Positions 1 through 6,015 of a stretch of DNA of 9,296 bases are shown here, piece after piece; the stretch's first letter is position 1; every line of letters starts with the position of its first letter. The position numbers and the translations under genes are program-made. Source of the DNA: Chloroflexota bacterium. Its GTDB lineage: Bacteria; Chloroflexota; Anaerolineae; Anaerolineales; Anaerolineaceae. The notes below the pieces were generated by a model that did not search any database, was not told the DNA's origin, and worked only from the letters and a program-made list of their open reading frames with translations. Location of the stretch: assembly GCA_021796375.1 (NCBI GenBank), contig JAJYJF010000057.1, positions 1-9,296 of the forward strand, in the 5' to 3' direction.

Positions 1-876
1 CAGGATCGGCCTGACGACTTCCTCTTTCCCCAGGCTCGGTTCCTGATCGTCGATCCTGGCCAGCTTAGCCTGGTAGGCGGTCTGGTCGCCTTCCTGGCGG
101 AGCTCAGCCGCGATCGTCCAGTACTCCTCAGGGACAAAAGCATCGATCTCGCGCTCGCGTTCCACGATCAGCCGCAGCGCCACAGACTGCACGCGCCCGG
201 CGGAAAGCCGGCTGCGCACTTTCTCCCACAGGATCGGACTGATGCTGTAGCCCACCAGCCGGTCGACGACCCTGCGCGCCTGCTGGGCGTCCACCAGGTC
301 CATGTCGATTTTGCGCGGGTGCGCGAAAGCATCTTCGATCGCGGTTTGGGTGATCTCATGGAAGACCACCCGCTGCGAGAGCTTCGGCTCGATCGCGGCC
401 GCTTCCATGAGATGCCAGGCAATCGCCTCGCCTTCGCGGTCGGGGTCGGTCGCCAGGTAGATCTCTTCGGCGTGTTTGGCCAGGTCTTTGAGCTCTTTAA
501 CCACCTGGCGCTTTTCGTTAGGGACCCGGTAGCGCGGGGTGAAATTGTTCTCGACGTCCACGGAGAGGTTCGAGCGCAGCAGGTCGCGGACGTGGCCGAC
601 CGATGCCCGCACGGTATAGCCTTTGCCTAAAAAGCGTCCAACCGTCCGGGCCTTCGCGGGCGATTCGACGATCACCAGCTTGCCGCGCCGCCCGCGCTTG
701 CCGTTGTTTTCCGGAGGCTGCAGCCCTTCGTGTGCTTCCGTACGCCCAATCCGGTAGAGTTTGGTCCCGCATACCGGGCAGGTCCCCTGCGTGACCGGAG
801 AGCCAGCCGCGTTAAACCCCGCCTGGGGGTTCAGGATTTCCCGCTTCGATTTGCACTTTACACAGTATGCTTCCAA
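1..876 (-). CDS. topA: DNA topoisomerase I (type IA), N-terminal 292 residues, with N-terminal zinc ribbon; 3' end outside window
   Basis: Relaxes negatively supercoiled DNA by cutting and rejoining one strand through a 5'-phosphotyrosine. The reading frame is open from a TTG at 876 to the left edge. Residues 1-45 are a small zinc ribbon with C5-x2-C8 and C33-x2-C36, resembling the DUF5679 family that is usually a separate short protein. After a basic linker (about 57-65) the Toprim domain begins at [11 protein letters not shown] (66-76; E71 is the expected catalytic glutamate), and the acidic motif [13 protein letters not shown] is at 144-156. The conserved DRLVGYxISPxLW is at 205-217 and [13 protein letters not shown] at 225-237. 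By spacing to E. coli TopA the catalytic tyrosine should fall near residue 380, beyond the window. The TTG start is supported by AAGGAG seven bases upstream and keeps the zinc ribbon in frame. It is the last visible gene of the ffh operon, 58 bases after manC. Confidence 0.96.
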   Translation of the reverse strand, partial: MEAYCVKCKSKREILNPQAGFNAAGSPVTQGTCPVCGTKLYRIGRTEAHEGLQPPENNGKRGRRGKLVIVESPAKARTVGRFLGKGYTVRASVGHVRDLLRSNLSVDVENNFTPRYRVPNEKRQVVKELKDLAKHAEEIYLATDPDREGEAIAWHLMEAAAIEPKLSQRVVFHEITQTAIEDAFAHPRKIDMDLVDAQQARRVVDRLVGYSISPILWEKVRSRLSAGRVQSVALRLIVEREREIDAFVPEEYWTIAAELRQEGDQTAYQAKLARIDDQEPSLGKEEVVRPIL

Positions 877-883
877 GTTGATT

Positions 884-889
884 CTCCTT
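884..889 (-). promoter_or_regulatory. Ribosome binding site that fixes the TTG start of topA
   Basis: On the minus strand AAGGAG lies seven bases before TTG at 876. No ATG or GTG near it is in frame ahead of the zinc ribbon, so this site decides the unusual TTG start and shows that the zinc ribbon belongs to the TopA protein. Confidence 0.75.
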
Positions 890-934
890 AGAAGGGGGTT
901 CGAAGGACGCCGGCCTGGCCCGCCGGAAGCCGGC

Positions 935-2026
935 CTAGAGCAGTTCCTGCCGGTTAGCTTTCTTCAGCTGGCTGACCGCCAGCCGCACCTGCTGGGCCGA
1001 TTCTTTGGTGCAGACCAGCAGCGCGTCCCCGGTATCGATCAGCACCAGGTCTTTCACCCCGATGGTGACAATCAAACGGCCCGAGCCGTCGTTGAAGACC
1101 AGCGATCCCGAGGTGCCGATGCCGATGTGGTCGGCGCCTACGATAATATTTCCGTCTTGATCCGCCGGGATGACGTCGAAGAGGCTGTCCCAGCTGCCAA
1201 CGTCGTTCCAGCCGAGCCCCTTCGCCGGGAGCACCACGACCCGCTCCGCCTTCTCCATGATGCCGTAGTCGATGGTTTCGCTCTTGATCGCGGGCCAGAT
1301 ACGGCTGAGCGCCTCATCCCGGGCTTGGGTATCCCAGGCCTGCGATAGTTCCGCCAGTTTTCCGAACAGGTCGGGCATCAGCCGCTGGAATTCTCCCAGG
1401 ATCCGATCGACCCGCCAGATGAACATGCCTGAGTTCCAATCGTAGTCTCCTGATTGTAGCATAAGTCTCGCGTTTGCTTCATCAGGTTTTTCTTTAAATG
1501 AAAGAACCTCGTAAGCCTCCATGCCCTGATACTCGCCGGCCGTCTTTCCGCGGTGGATGTAGCCGTACCCGGTGGACGGGTAGGTCGGCGAGATCCCCAG
1601 CGTCACCAGGTTGCCCTGCCGGGCGATCTCATCCGCGGCGATCAGCAGCCGGCGGAACTTTTCCTCATCCTGGATAAAATGGTCGGCGGTCAGGATCGCC
1701 ATGGTCGCCTCGGGATCCCGCTTCTGGAGGGCGACCGCGGCCAGCCCGACGACGGACGCCGTTCCGCGCGGCATCGGCTCGAGCAGGTAGTTCTCCGCGG
1801 GGATCTCCGGCCACTGCTCCCGCAGCTTCGCGGCCTGGTCCGCCACGGTCACCACCAGGATGTGGTCCGGGTCGAAAACGCCTTCCAGCCGGTGGATCGC
1901 GACCTGAAAGAGCGTGTGCTCTCCGAACAACCTCAGCATCTGCTTGGGGCGAGACTTCCGCGAAAGCGGCCACAGCCGGGTGCCCCCCCCTCCGGCCATG
2001 ATGACTGCAAAATAATGCTCGTTCAT
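935..2026 (-). CDS. manC: Mannose-1-phosphate guanylyltransferase (GDP-mannose pyrophosphorylase)
   Basis: Makes GDP-mannose from mannose-1-phosphate and GTP in the cytoplasm, supplying mannose (and, after conversion, fucose or rhamnose) units for surface polysaccharide and glycoconjugates. The 363-residue protein carries the nucleotidyltransferase signature [12 protein letters not shown] at 12-23 with the RPKQ lysine (K28). Further motifs are the metal-site-like TADHFI (113-118), FKEKP (177-181), WNSGMFIW (197-204), [10 protein letters not shown] (251-260) and WNDVGSW (273-279), followed by a short beta-rich C-terminal end. It is the single-domain form: the C-terminal phosphomannose isomerase cupin of about 110-120 residues found in bifunctional enzymes is absent. 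The ATG is six bases after the dprA stop, and its GAGG ribosome site overlaps that stop codon, suggesting translational coupling. Its position between dprA and topA, apart from other sugar genes, is odd. A related sugar-1-phosphate guanylyltransferase activity cannot be excluded. Confidence 0.93.
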   Translation of the reverse strand: MNEHYFAVIMAGGGGTRLWPLSRKSRPKQMLRLFGEHTLFQVAIHRLEGVFDPDHILVVTVADQAAKLREQWPEIPAENYLLEPMPRGTASVVGLAAVALQKRDPEATMAILTADHFIQDEEKFRRLLIAADEIARQGNLVTLGISPTYPSTGYGYIHRGKTAGEYQGMEAYEVLSFKEKPDEANARLMLQSGDYDWNSGMFIWRVDRILGEFQRLMPDLFGKLAELSQAWDTQARDEALSRIWPAIKSETIDYGIMEKAERVVVLPAKGLGWNDVGSWDSLFDVIPADQDGNIIVGADHIGIGTSGSLVFNDGSGRLIVTIGVKDLVLIDTGDALLVCTKESAQQVRLAVSQLKKANRQELL

Positions 2027-2032
2027 AATCCT

Positions 2033-3145
2033 CTAAGCCTCGACCTCATAATTTTCGGGCTTTTCGCGGGCGGAGACGTAGAACATCGGTCCCACCTGCC
2101 GCGCTATCCCCTTCAGCTCCATGATCGTCAGTGTAGCAGAGACAATTTCGATTGGCAAGCCGGTCAGCAGCCGGATCTCGTCCACATGCCGCGGCTCCTT
2201 GCCCAACTGCGCGTACAGCTGCGCCTCGACCGGGTCGGCCGGGAGCGCCGCGCGCGCGGTGCGCTTCTCGGGGATCAGCCGCAGGTTCAGCGCGTCGAGG
2301 ATATCCTCCGGCCGCAGCAGGGGATGAGCGCCCTGCTGGATCAGCCGGTTGGCTCCCACGCTTTGCGGGGCGTGGATCCCCCCGGGGACCGCGAACACAT
2401 CCCGCCCCTGCTCCCCGGCAAAGGTCGCGGTGATGAGCGCGCCGCTCGTCTCCCCGGCTTCGACCACCACCACGGCCATGGCCAGCCCGGAGATAATCCG
2501 GTTGCGGGGCGGGAAATTCACCCCGTCCGGGGGCGTGCCGGGCGGGTAGTCGCTGATCAACGCCCCCTGCGCGGTGATTTTCTCCGCCAGGCGCTGGTTT
2601 TCCGGCGGGTAGATTCGATCCACGCCGCTGCCCAGGACGGCAAAGGTCCGCCCGCCAGCTTTGAGCGCCGCCTCGTGCGCCACCGCATCCACGCCGCGCG
2701 CCAGCCCGCTGACCACCACCACCCCCTGCGCGGCGAGGAAGCCGGCGATTTCCTCAGCCACCTGCCGGCCGTACACCGTCACCCGGCGGGTGCCGACGAC
2801 GGCCACCGCCCAGCCGTCCTCCGGGAGCAGCTTCCCACGCAGGTAGAGCACGGGCGGCGGCTGGTCGATCTCTTTGAGCCGCGCCGGGTAGTCCTCGTCC
2901 AGGCGGGTAAGCACCTGGATCCCCTTTTTCTGGATCTGGTCCCAGGTAAGCTGCAAATCCACCCCGGCGCGCACCTGCAGGACGTTCTCCGCGACCTTCG
3001 CGGGCAGCCCGGCAGCCTGCAGCCCTTCCAGGGGCGCCTGCCATGCCACGGCGAGATCCCCGAAATAATCGAGCAGCCCCTGCATCCGGACTGCGCCGAT
3101 GCCTTTCACCAGGTTAAACCCCACCCAGTACGCGCGCGGGTCCAT
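2033..3145 (-). CDS. dprA: DNA-processing protein DprA (Smf)
   Basis: DprA binds incoming single-stranded DNA during natural transformation and loads RecA on it; the family is also common in bacteria not known to be competent. This 370-residue protein has all three usual parts. An N-terminal helix-hairpin-helix/SAM-like region spans about 1-65 (VKGIGAVR at 13-20). A Rossmann-like core spans about 85-290, with VVGTRRVTVYG (116-126), SGLARGVD (146-153), FPPRNRIISGLA (211-222), ETSGALITA (232-240) and AVPG (252-255). A C-terminal winged-helix (DprA_WH) region covers about 300-365. Nothing suggests inactivation. The start is twelve bases after the rimM stop with AAAAGG almost touching the ATG, so translation may depend on coupling to rimM. 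dprA next to topA is a common bacterial arrangement, here separated by manC. Confidence 0.95.
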   Translation of the reverse strand: MDPRAYWVGFNLVKGIGAVRMQGLLDYFGDLAVAWQAPLEGLQAAGLPAKVAENVLQVRAGVDLQLTWDQIQKKGIQVLTRLDEDYPARLKEIDQPPPVLYLRGKLLPEDGWAVAVVGTRRVTVYGRQVAEEIAGFLAAQGVVVVSGLARGVDAVAHEAALKAGGRTFAVLGSGVDRIYPPENQRLAEKITAQGALISDYPPGTPPDGVNFPPRNRIISGLAMAVVVVEAGETSGALITATFAGEQGRDVFAVPGGIHAPQSVGANRLIQQGAHPLLRPEDILDALNLRLIPEKRTARAALPADPVEAQLYAQLGKEPRHVDEIRLLTGLPIEIVSATLTIMELKGIARQVGPMFYVSAREKPENYEVEA

Positions 3146-3157
3146 GCCTTTTCGCGG

Positions 3158-3721
3158 TTACTCCCAGCTCTGCGGGCGGACGGTCATCCGCCGGTCGCTC
3201 ACATCTACCCGCAGGATCACTTCCTCGATCGCCGGCAGGAGGAGCTCAGCGCCCTCCGCCGGCCTGACCACGTACACGTCGTTCGCGCCGGTCTCCAAAA
3301 TCTGCTCGAGGACGCCCAGCGGTCTCCCCGCTTCGTCGACCACCTGCATGCCGATCAGCTGGTGATAATAATACTCCCCCTCCTCCAGGCCGGGCAGGCG
3401 GCTGCCCTCGATGCACACCTCCAACCCGCGCACCAATTCCGCGGCACCGCGGTCGGCGATGCCCTCCAACCGGACGAGCAGGGCTTTATCGGCCTGCCGG
3501 ACCCCGGCCAGCTGGTACGGCCGGCGCTCGCCTCCCACGTACACCACCCGCCCTTTGCGCAGGCGCTCCGGGAAGTCCGTCAGGATCTCCATACGGATTT
3601 CTCCCTGCACGCCGTGCGGCCGGAGCAGCCGGCCGACCATCAAAAATACAGGCTCGCTTGACGGCTGCGAGCCTGGTTTGGGGTCTTCTGATCCGGACGA
3701 GGAGGCGGCTTGAGGATTCAT
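3158..3721 (-). CDS. rimM: 16S rRNA processing / 30S maturation factor RimM
   Basis: Assists late assembly of the 30S subunit head and binds ribosomal protein uS19. The 187-residue protein shows the RimM N-terminal barrel from about residue 28, with the signature GRLLRPHGVQGEIR at 30-43. The C-terminal PRC-barrel contains EGEYYYHQLIGM (114-125), GANDVYVV (145-152) and a LLPAI element (161-165). The ATG at 3721 overlaps the khpA stop as ATGA, which supports coupling, but it gives a Ser/Pro-rich, probably unstructured 25-residue leader that most RimM proteins lack. A second ATG at residue 28 (3640) would give the usual length. Neither has a clear ribosome site, so I kept the overlapping start. 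In many bacteria trmD follows rimM; here dprA does. Confidence 0.93.
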   Translation of the reverse strand: MNPQAASSSGSEDPKPGSQPSSEPVFLMVGRLLRPHGVQGEIRMEILTDFPERLRKGRVVYVGGERRPYQLAGVRQADKALLVRLEGIADRGAAELVRGLEVCIEGSRLPGLEEGEYYYHQLIGMQVVDEAGRPLGVLEQILETGANDVYVVRPAEGAELLLPAIEEVILRVDVSDRRMTVRPQSWE

Positions 3722-3954
3722 CGGGGTTCGATGACATCCAGCATGACCTGCTTCCCCTCCCGGGCAGCGGCCACCCTCAGCAGGATGCGCATCGCGTTGG
3801 CAACCCGCCCGCCTTTCCCGATCACCCGTCCCATGTCCTCTTTGGCCACCCGCAGCTCCAGGTGAACTTTTCCCGTCCCGCGGGTCTGGTTCACCTGCAC
3901 CTGGGTCGGATCGTCAACCAGCGAGCGGGCGACGAACTCGATCAATTCTTTCAT
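3718..3954 (-). CDS. khpA: KH-domain RNA-binding protein KhpA (YlqC family)
   Basis: A 78-residue protein that is essentially one KH domain. The GxxG loop is GKGG at 46-49 within a MGRVIGKGGR stretch, followed by the hydrophobic helix and the strand QVMLDVIEP near the end. Family members bind RNA, often with a partner of the Jag/KhpB type, and affect cell division, cell size and small-RNA or ribosome-related processes in Firmicutes. No partner gene is in this window. The location between rpsP and rimM is the standard one and strengthens the assignment. The ATG at 3954 is preceded by AAAGGA with about eight bases spacing. The last four bases overlap the rimM start. The 120-base gap upstream, toward rpsP, contains three short hairpins described separately. 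Confidence 0.93.
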   Translation of the reverse strand: MKELIEFVARSLVDDPTQVQVNQTRGTGKVHLELRVAKEDMGRVIGKGGRVANAMRILLRVAAAREGKQVMLDVIEPR

Positions 3955-3970
3955 GGGGCTTTCCTTTCTC

Positions 3971-4067
3971 TATCCAACCGGATATCCCAGTAAAACGGCA
4001 GCCCGTCCAACGGTTTCGACCGTTAAGGAATGCCGGCTCAACCGCACTCGAGACGGAGGAGGTGCGG
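3971..4067 (-). other. Three short hairpins in the rpsP-khpA intergenic region
   Basis: The 120-base gap between rpsP and khpA holds three inverted repeats in a row. The first is CCGCAC/GTGCGG at 4042-4067 (6 bp, 14-base loop). The second is AACGGT/ACCGTT at 4009-4024 (6 bp; loop CGAA on the transcribed strand). The third is TATCC/GGATA at 3971-3984 (5 bp, 4-base loop). None is followed by a U-run, so they do not look like intrinsic terminators. They may be RNA processing or stability elements that set rpsP against khpA-rimM expression, or chance in GC-rich DNA. Confidence 0.4.
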
Positions 4068-4074
4068 CAGCGGG

Positions 4075-4428
4075 TTAATGGCTTTCAGCGGCGCGGGTCT
4101 TCGGATTAACCTGGCGCTTGGCGTAATAGTCTGCCGCCTCCGCCTGAAGGGCTTCTGCGGGCTCGCCAGCCTTGAGGCGGGCGAAACGGTCCATCAGGCC
4201 GACGCTGTTGAAAAGCTTGACCACCGACTCGCTCGGCTGGGCGCCGTTTTTAAGCCACTCGAAAATCCGGTCTTCTTTCACGTTGAGCGTGTGAGGCTGC
4301 GTCCGCGGATTGTAGAATCCCAGAATTTCCAGAAAGCGGCCATCGCGCGGGGATTCCTTCTCCGCAGCCACGATGCGGTAGCTGGGCTGGCCTTTCAGGC
4401 CGACGCGGCGTAAACGAATACGAACCAT
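4075..4428 (-). CDS. rpsP: 30S ribosomal protein bS16
   Basis: Core protein of the small ribosomal subunit that binds 16S rRNA early and is needed for assembly of the body domain. The 117-residue product starts MVRIRLRRVGLKGQPSYRIV, the classic bS16 opening, followed by DGRFLEILGFYNP at 29-41 and EWLKNGAQPSESV at 57-69. It is longer than the usual 80-90 residues: the last 30 or so (rich in Ala, Glu and Lys) form a C-terminal extension of the kind seen in several bacterial lineages. The ATG at 4428 has AGGAG about nine bases upstream. That ribosome site is partly within a possible stem described separately. Located between ffh and khpA, as in many bacteria. Confidence 0.97.
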   Translation of the reverse strand: MVRIRLRRVGLKGQPSYRIVAAEKESPRDGRFLEILGFYNPRTQPHTLNVKEDRIFEWLKNGAQPSESVVKLFNSVGLMDRFARLKAGEPAEALQAEAADYYAKRQVNPKTRAAESH

Positions 4429-4437
4429 GGGGTTGAT

Positions 4438-4493
4438 CTCCTCTTGCTATGATTGATAGATTTGTCGATTATCCGCCCGCCGGGCGCAAGAGG
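4438..4493 (-). promoter_or_regulatory. Possible rpsP leader structure overlapping its ribosome binding site
   Basis: In the 112-base gap between ffh and rpsP the transcribed strand contains CCTCTTGC (complement of 4486-4493) and, 38 bases later, GCAAGAGG (complement of 4440-4447). These can form a perfect 8-bp stem. The downstream arm covers the first three bases of the rpsP Shine-Dalgarno AGGAG (4438-4442). Directly inside the upstream arm lies a small hairpin CGCCC/GGGCG (4474-4486) that shares one base with it. Such a fold could limit rpsP translation. Conservation was not tested. Confidence 0.35.
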
Positions 4494-4540
4494 CTGAGGG
4501 AGCGCTGAAGGGGCGCGACCTCTCAGGCACGGGCTGCGGG

Positions 4541-5863
4541 TTAGCCAAACAAGCGGGGCATACCGCGCCCGCCGGTTTTTTGAATAGATTTGAACATCCG
4601 CTGCGCGTCGCGGAACTGTTTGAGGGTCCGGTTGACGATGGTCACATCCGTCCCCGAGCCGCGCGCGATCCGCCGGCGCCGGCTGGCGTTGAGGATATCC
4701 GGGTGGCGCCGCTCCTGGGGTGTCATCGAATCGATGATGGCTTCGGTGATCTTCAGCTGCCGCTCCGCATCGCGCGGGTCCACCGAGCGGGCCGCCTGTC
4801 CCAGGTTGCCAGGCAGCATCTCGAGGATCTGGCTGATCGGGCCCATCTTTCTTACCTGGCGCAGCTGCTGGGCAAAATCTTCCAGCGTGAACTGCCCGGA
4901 CATCATTTTCTCGGCCTGGGCGCGGGCGGTTTTTTCGTCGTAGGTCGATTCCGCTTTCTCGATCAGCCCGAGCATGTCGCCCATCCCCAGGATCCGCGAG
5001 GAGAGCCGCGTGGGGTTGTAAGCCTCGAGCGCGTCCAATCCTTCGCCCACCCCGAGGTATTTGATGGGCACGCCGGTGACGCTGCGGATCGAAATCGCGG
5101 CGCCGCCGCGCGCGTCGCCGTCCATTTTGGTCAGGATCAGCCCGGTCAGGGAAACGTTATCGCGGAAGCCCTCCGCGACGTGCAGGGCCTCCTGCCCGAT
5201 CATGGCATCCACCACGAGCAGCGTCTCCGCGGCCGGCGTCCGGTGGGTGATCCCTTTCAGCTCTTCCATGAGCGCGTCGTCGAGCTGAGACCGGCCGGCG
5301 GTATCGATGATGAGAACGCTCACCCCGCCCTTCTGAGCCTGGTCAAAAGCCCGCCTGGCCAGATCAGGCGGCTTGACCCCGGCCTCGTAAAATACGGGGA
5401 CGCCAACCTTCTCGCCCAGCGTCTGCAGCTGCTTGACCGCCGCCGGGCGGTACGGATCCGCCGCGACCAGCATCACCCGCTCCCCCTGCGAGCGCAGGAT
5501 GCGCGCCAGCTTGGCGGCCGCGGTGGTCTTCCCCGAGCCCTGCAGGCCGACCAGCATAAAGACCCGCGGCTTCGGGCCGAGCAAGTTCAACCGGGCCGGC
5601 TCGCCCAGCGTGGCGATCAGCTCCTCGTTAACGATTTTAATGACCTGCTGGGCGGGATTCAGAGCTTTGGATACCTCGGCTCCCACCGACCGCTCGCGCA
5701 CCCGCTTGATAAAATCCTTCACCACCGAGTAGTGAACGTCTGCCTCAAGCAGCGCCATGCGGACTTCCCGCATCGCCGAATCGACATCTTCCTCGGAGAG
5801 CTTTCCGTGGCGGCGAAGGTTTTGGAAAACCTGGTTCAGGCGGTCGGTTAAATTCTCGAACAT
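4541..5863 (-). CDS. ffh: Signal recognition particle GTPase Ffh (SRP54)
   Basis: Protein subunit of the SRP: binds signal sequences and transmembrane segments on ribosomes and delivers them, with receptor FtsY, to the Sec translocon. The 440-residue protein begins MFENLTDRL and has the N domain (about 1-90). The G domain follows, with GLQGSGKTT (106-114), DPYRPAA (136-142), DTAGR (187-191) and TKMDGDARGG (245-254). The methionine-rich M domain comes last (about 325-430), containing the RNA-binding stretch SRRRRIARGSG. I chose ATG at 5863 because it matches the family's usual first residue. A TTG at 5872 would add three residues, and neither has a clear ribosome site. First gene of the operon, with a good promoter about 40 bases upstream of the start. 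The SRP RNA gene is not visible here. Confidence 0.97.
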   Translation of the reverse strand: MFENLTDRLNQVFQNLRRHGKLSEEDVDSAMREVRMALLEADVHYSVVKDFIKRVRERSVGAEVSKALNPAQQVIKIVNEELIATLGEPARLNLLGPKPRVFMLVGLQGSGKTTAAAKLARILRSQGERVMLVAADPYRPAAVKQLQTLGEKVGVPVFYEAGVKPPDLARRAFDQAQKGGVSVLIIDTAGRSQLDDALMEELKGITHRTPAAETLLVVDAMIGQEALHVAEGFRDNVSLTGLILTKMDGDARGGAAISIRSVTGVPIKYLGVGEGLDALEAYNPTRLSSRILGMGDMLGLIEKAESTYDEKTARAQAEKMMSGQFTLEDFAQQLRQVRKMGPISQILEMLPGNLGQAARSVDPRDAERQLKITEAIIDSMTPQERRHPDILNASRRRRIARGSGTDVTIVNRTLKQFRDAQRMFKSIQKTGGRGMPRLFG

Positions 5864-5903
5864 CCCCAGCAAAAATCCCAGACGCTATGTCTTTAACGGA
5901 TGG

Positions 5904-5932
5904 ATTTTAGCCCGGATAAGACGAATGGTCAA
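5904..5932 (-). promoter_or_regulatory. Sigma-70-type promoter for the ffh-rpsP-khpA-rimM-dprA-manC-topA operon
   Basis: On the minus strand TTGACC (complement of 5927-5932) and TAAAAT (complement of 5904-5909) are separated by exactly 17 bases, each matching the consensus at five of six positions. Transcription would begin near 5897, leaving a 5' leader of about 35 bases before the ffh ATG. It lies between the htrA terminator and ffh, where an operon promoter is expected. No other comparably good promoter is obvious in the gaps downstream. Confidence 0.8.
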
Positions 5933-5948
5933 GGGAATGATTTAACAT

Positions 5949-5986
5949 CTGGGGGAAGGCGGCAGGAAATCACCGCCTTCCCCCAG
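5949..5986 (-). terminator. Strong hairpin terminator downstream of htrA
   Basis: A perfect 14-bp inverted repeat (CTGGGGGAAGGCGG at 5949-5962 and its complement at 5973-5986) encloses a 10-base loop. It begins 29 bases after the htrA stop and ends 16 bases before the ffh -35 box. In the minus direction it is followed by ATGTTAAATCATT, which is AT-rich but not a true T-run. The other side has no T-run at all, so it is more likely to serve htrA than antisense transcription. It could also shield the ffh promoter from read-through. Confidence 0.72.
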
Positions 5987-6015
5987 CCTGCGAGCTGAGC
6001 TTGAGGAACAGCCCG

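Noticed and set aside
909..934. GCCGGC inverted repeats in the manC-topA gap as a terminator
   Set aside because: Stems are only 5-6 bp, GCCGGC is itself a palindrome common in such DNA, and no T-run follows. topA appears to need read-through because no promoter is visible in the 58-base gap.
761..1348. A 195-codon plus-strand frame across the topA-manC junction
   Set aside because: It overlaps the start of topA and the 3' part of manC on the opposite strand, and has no motif or ribosome site.
1553..3661. A 702-codon open frame on the plus strand
   Set aside because: It lies antisense to manC, dprA and rimM, all with clear conserved motifs. Its translation is a His/Arg/Pro/Gly-rich string with no recognisable domain, typical of an opposite-strand shadow in GC-rich DNA.
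4580..5851. A 423-codon open frame on the plus strand
   Set aside because: It is fully antisense to ffh, has low-complexity composition and no ribosome site or family signature. The complementary strand encodes an intact Ffh.
5864..5872. TTG at 5872 as the ffh start (three extra residues)
   Set aside because: No better ribosome site than for ATG at 5863, and the family nearly always begins at the MFENL methionine.
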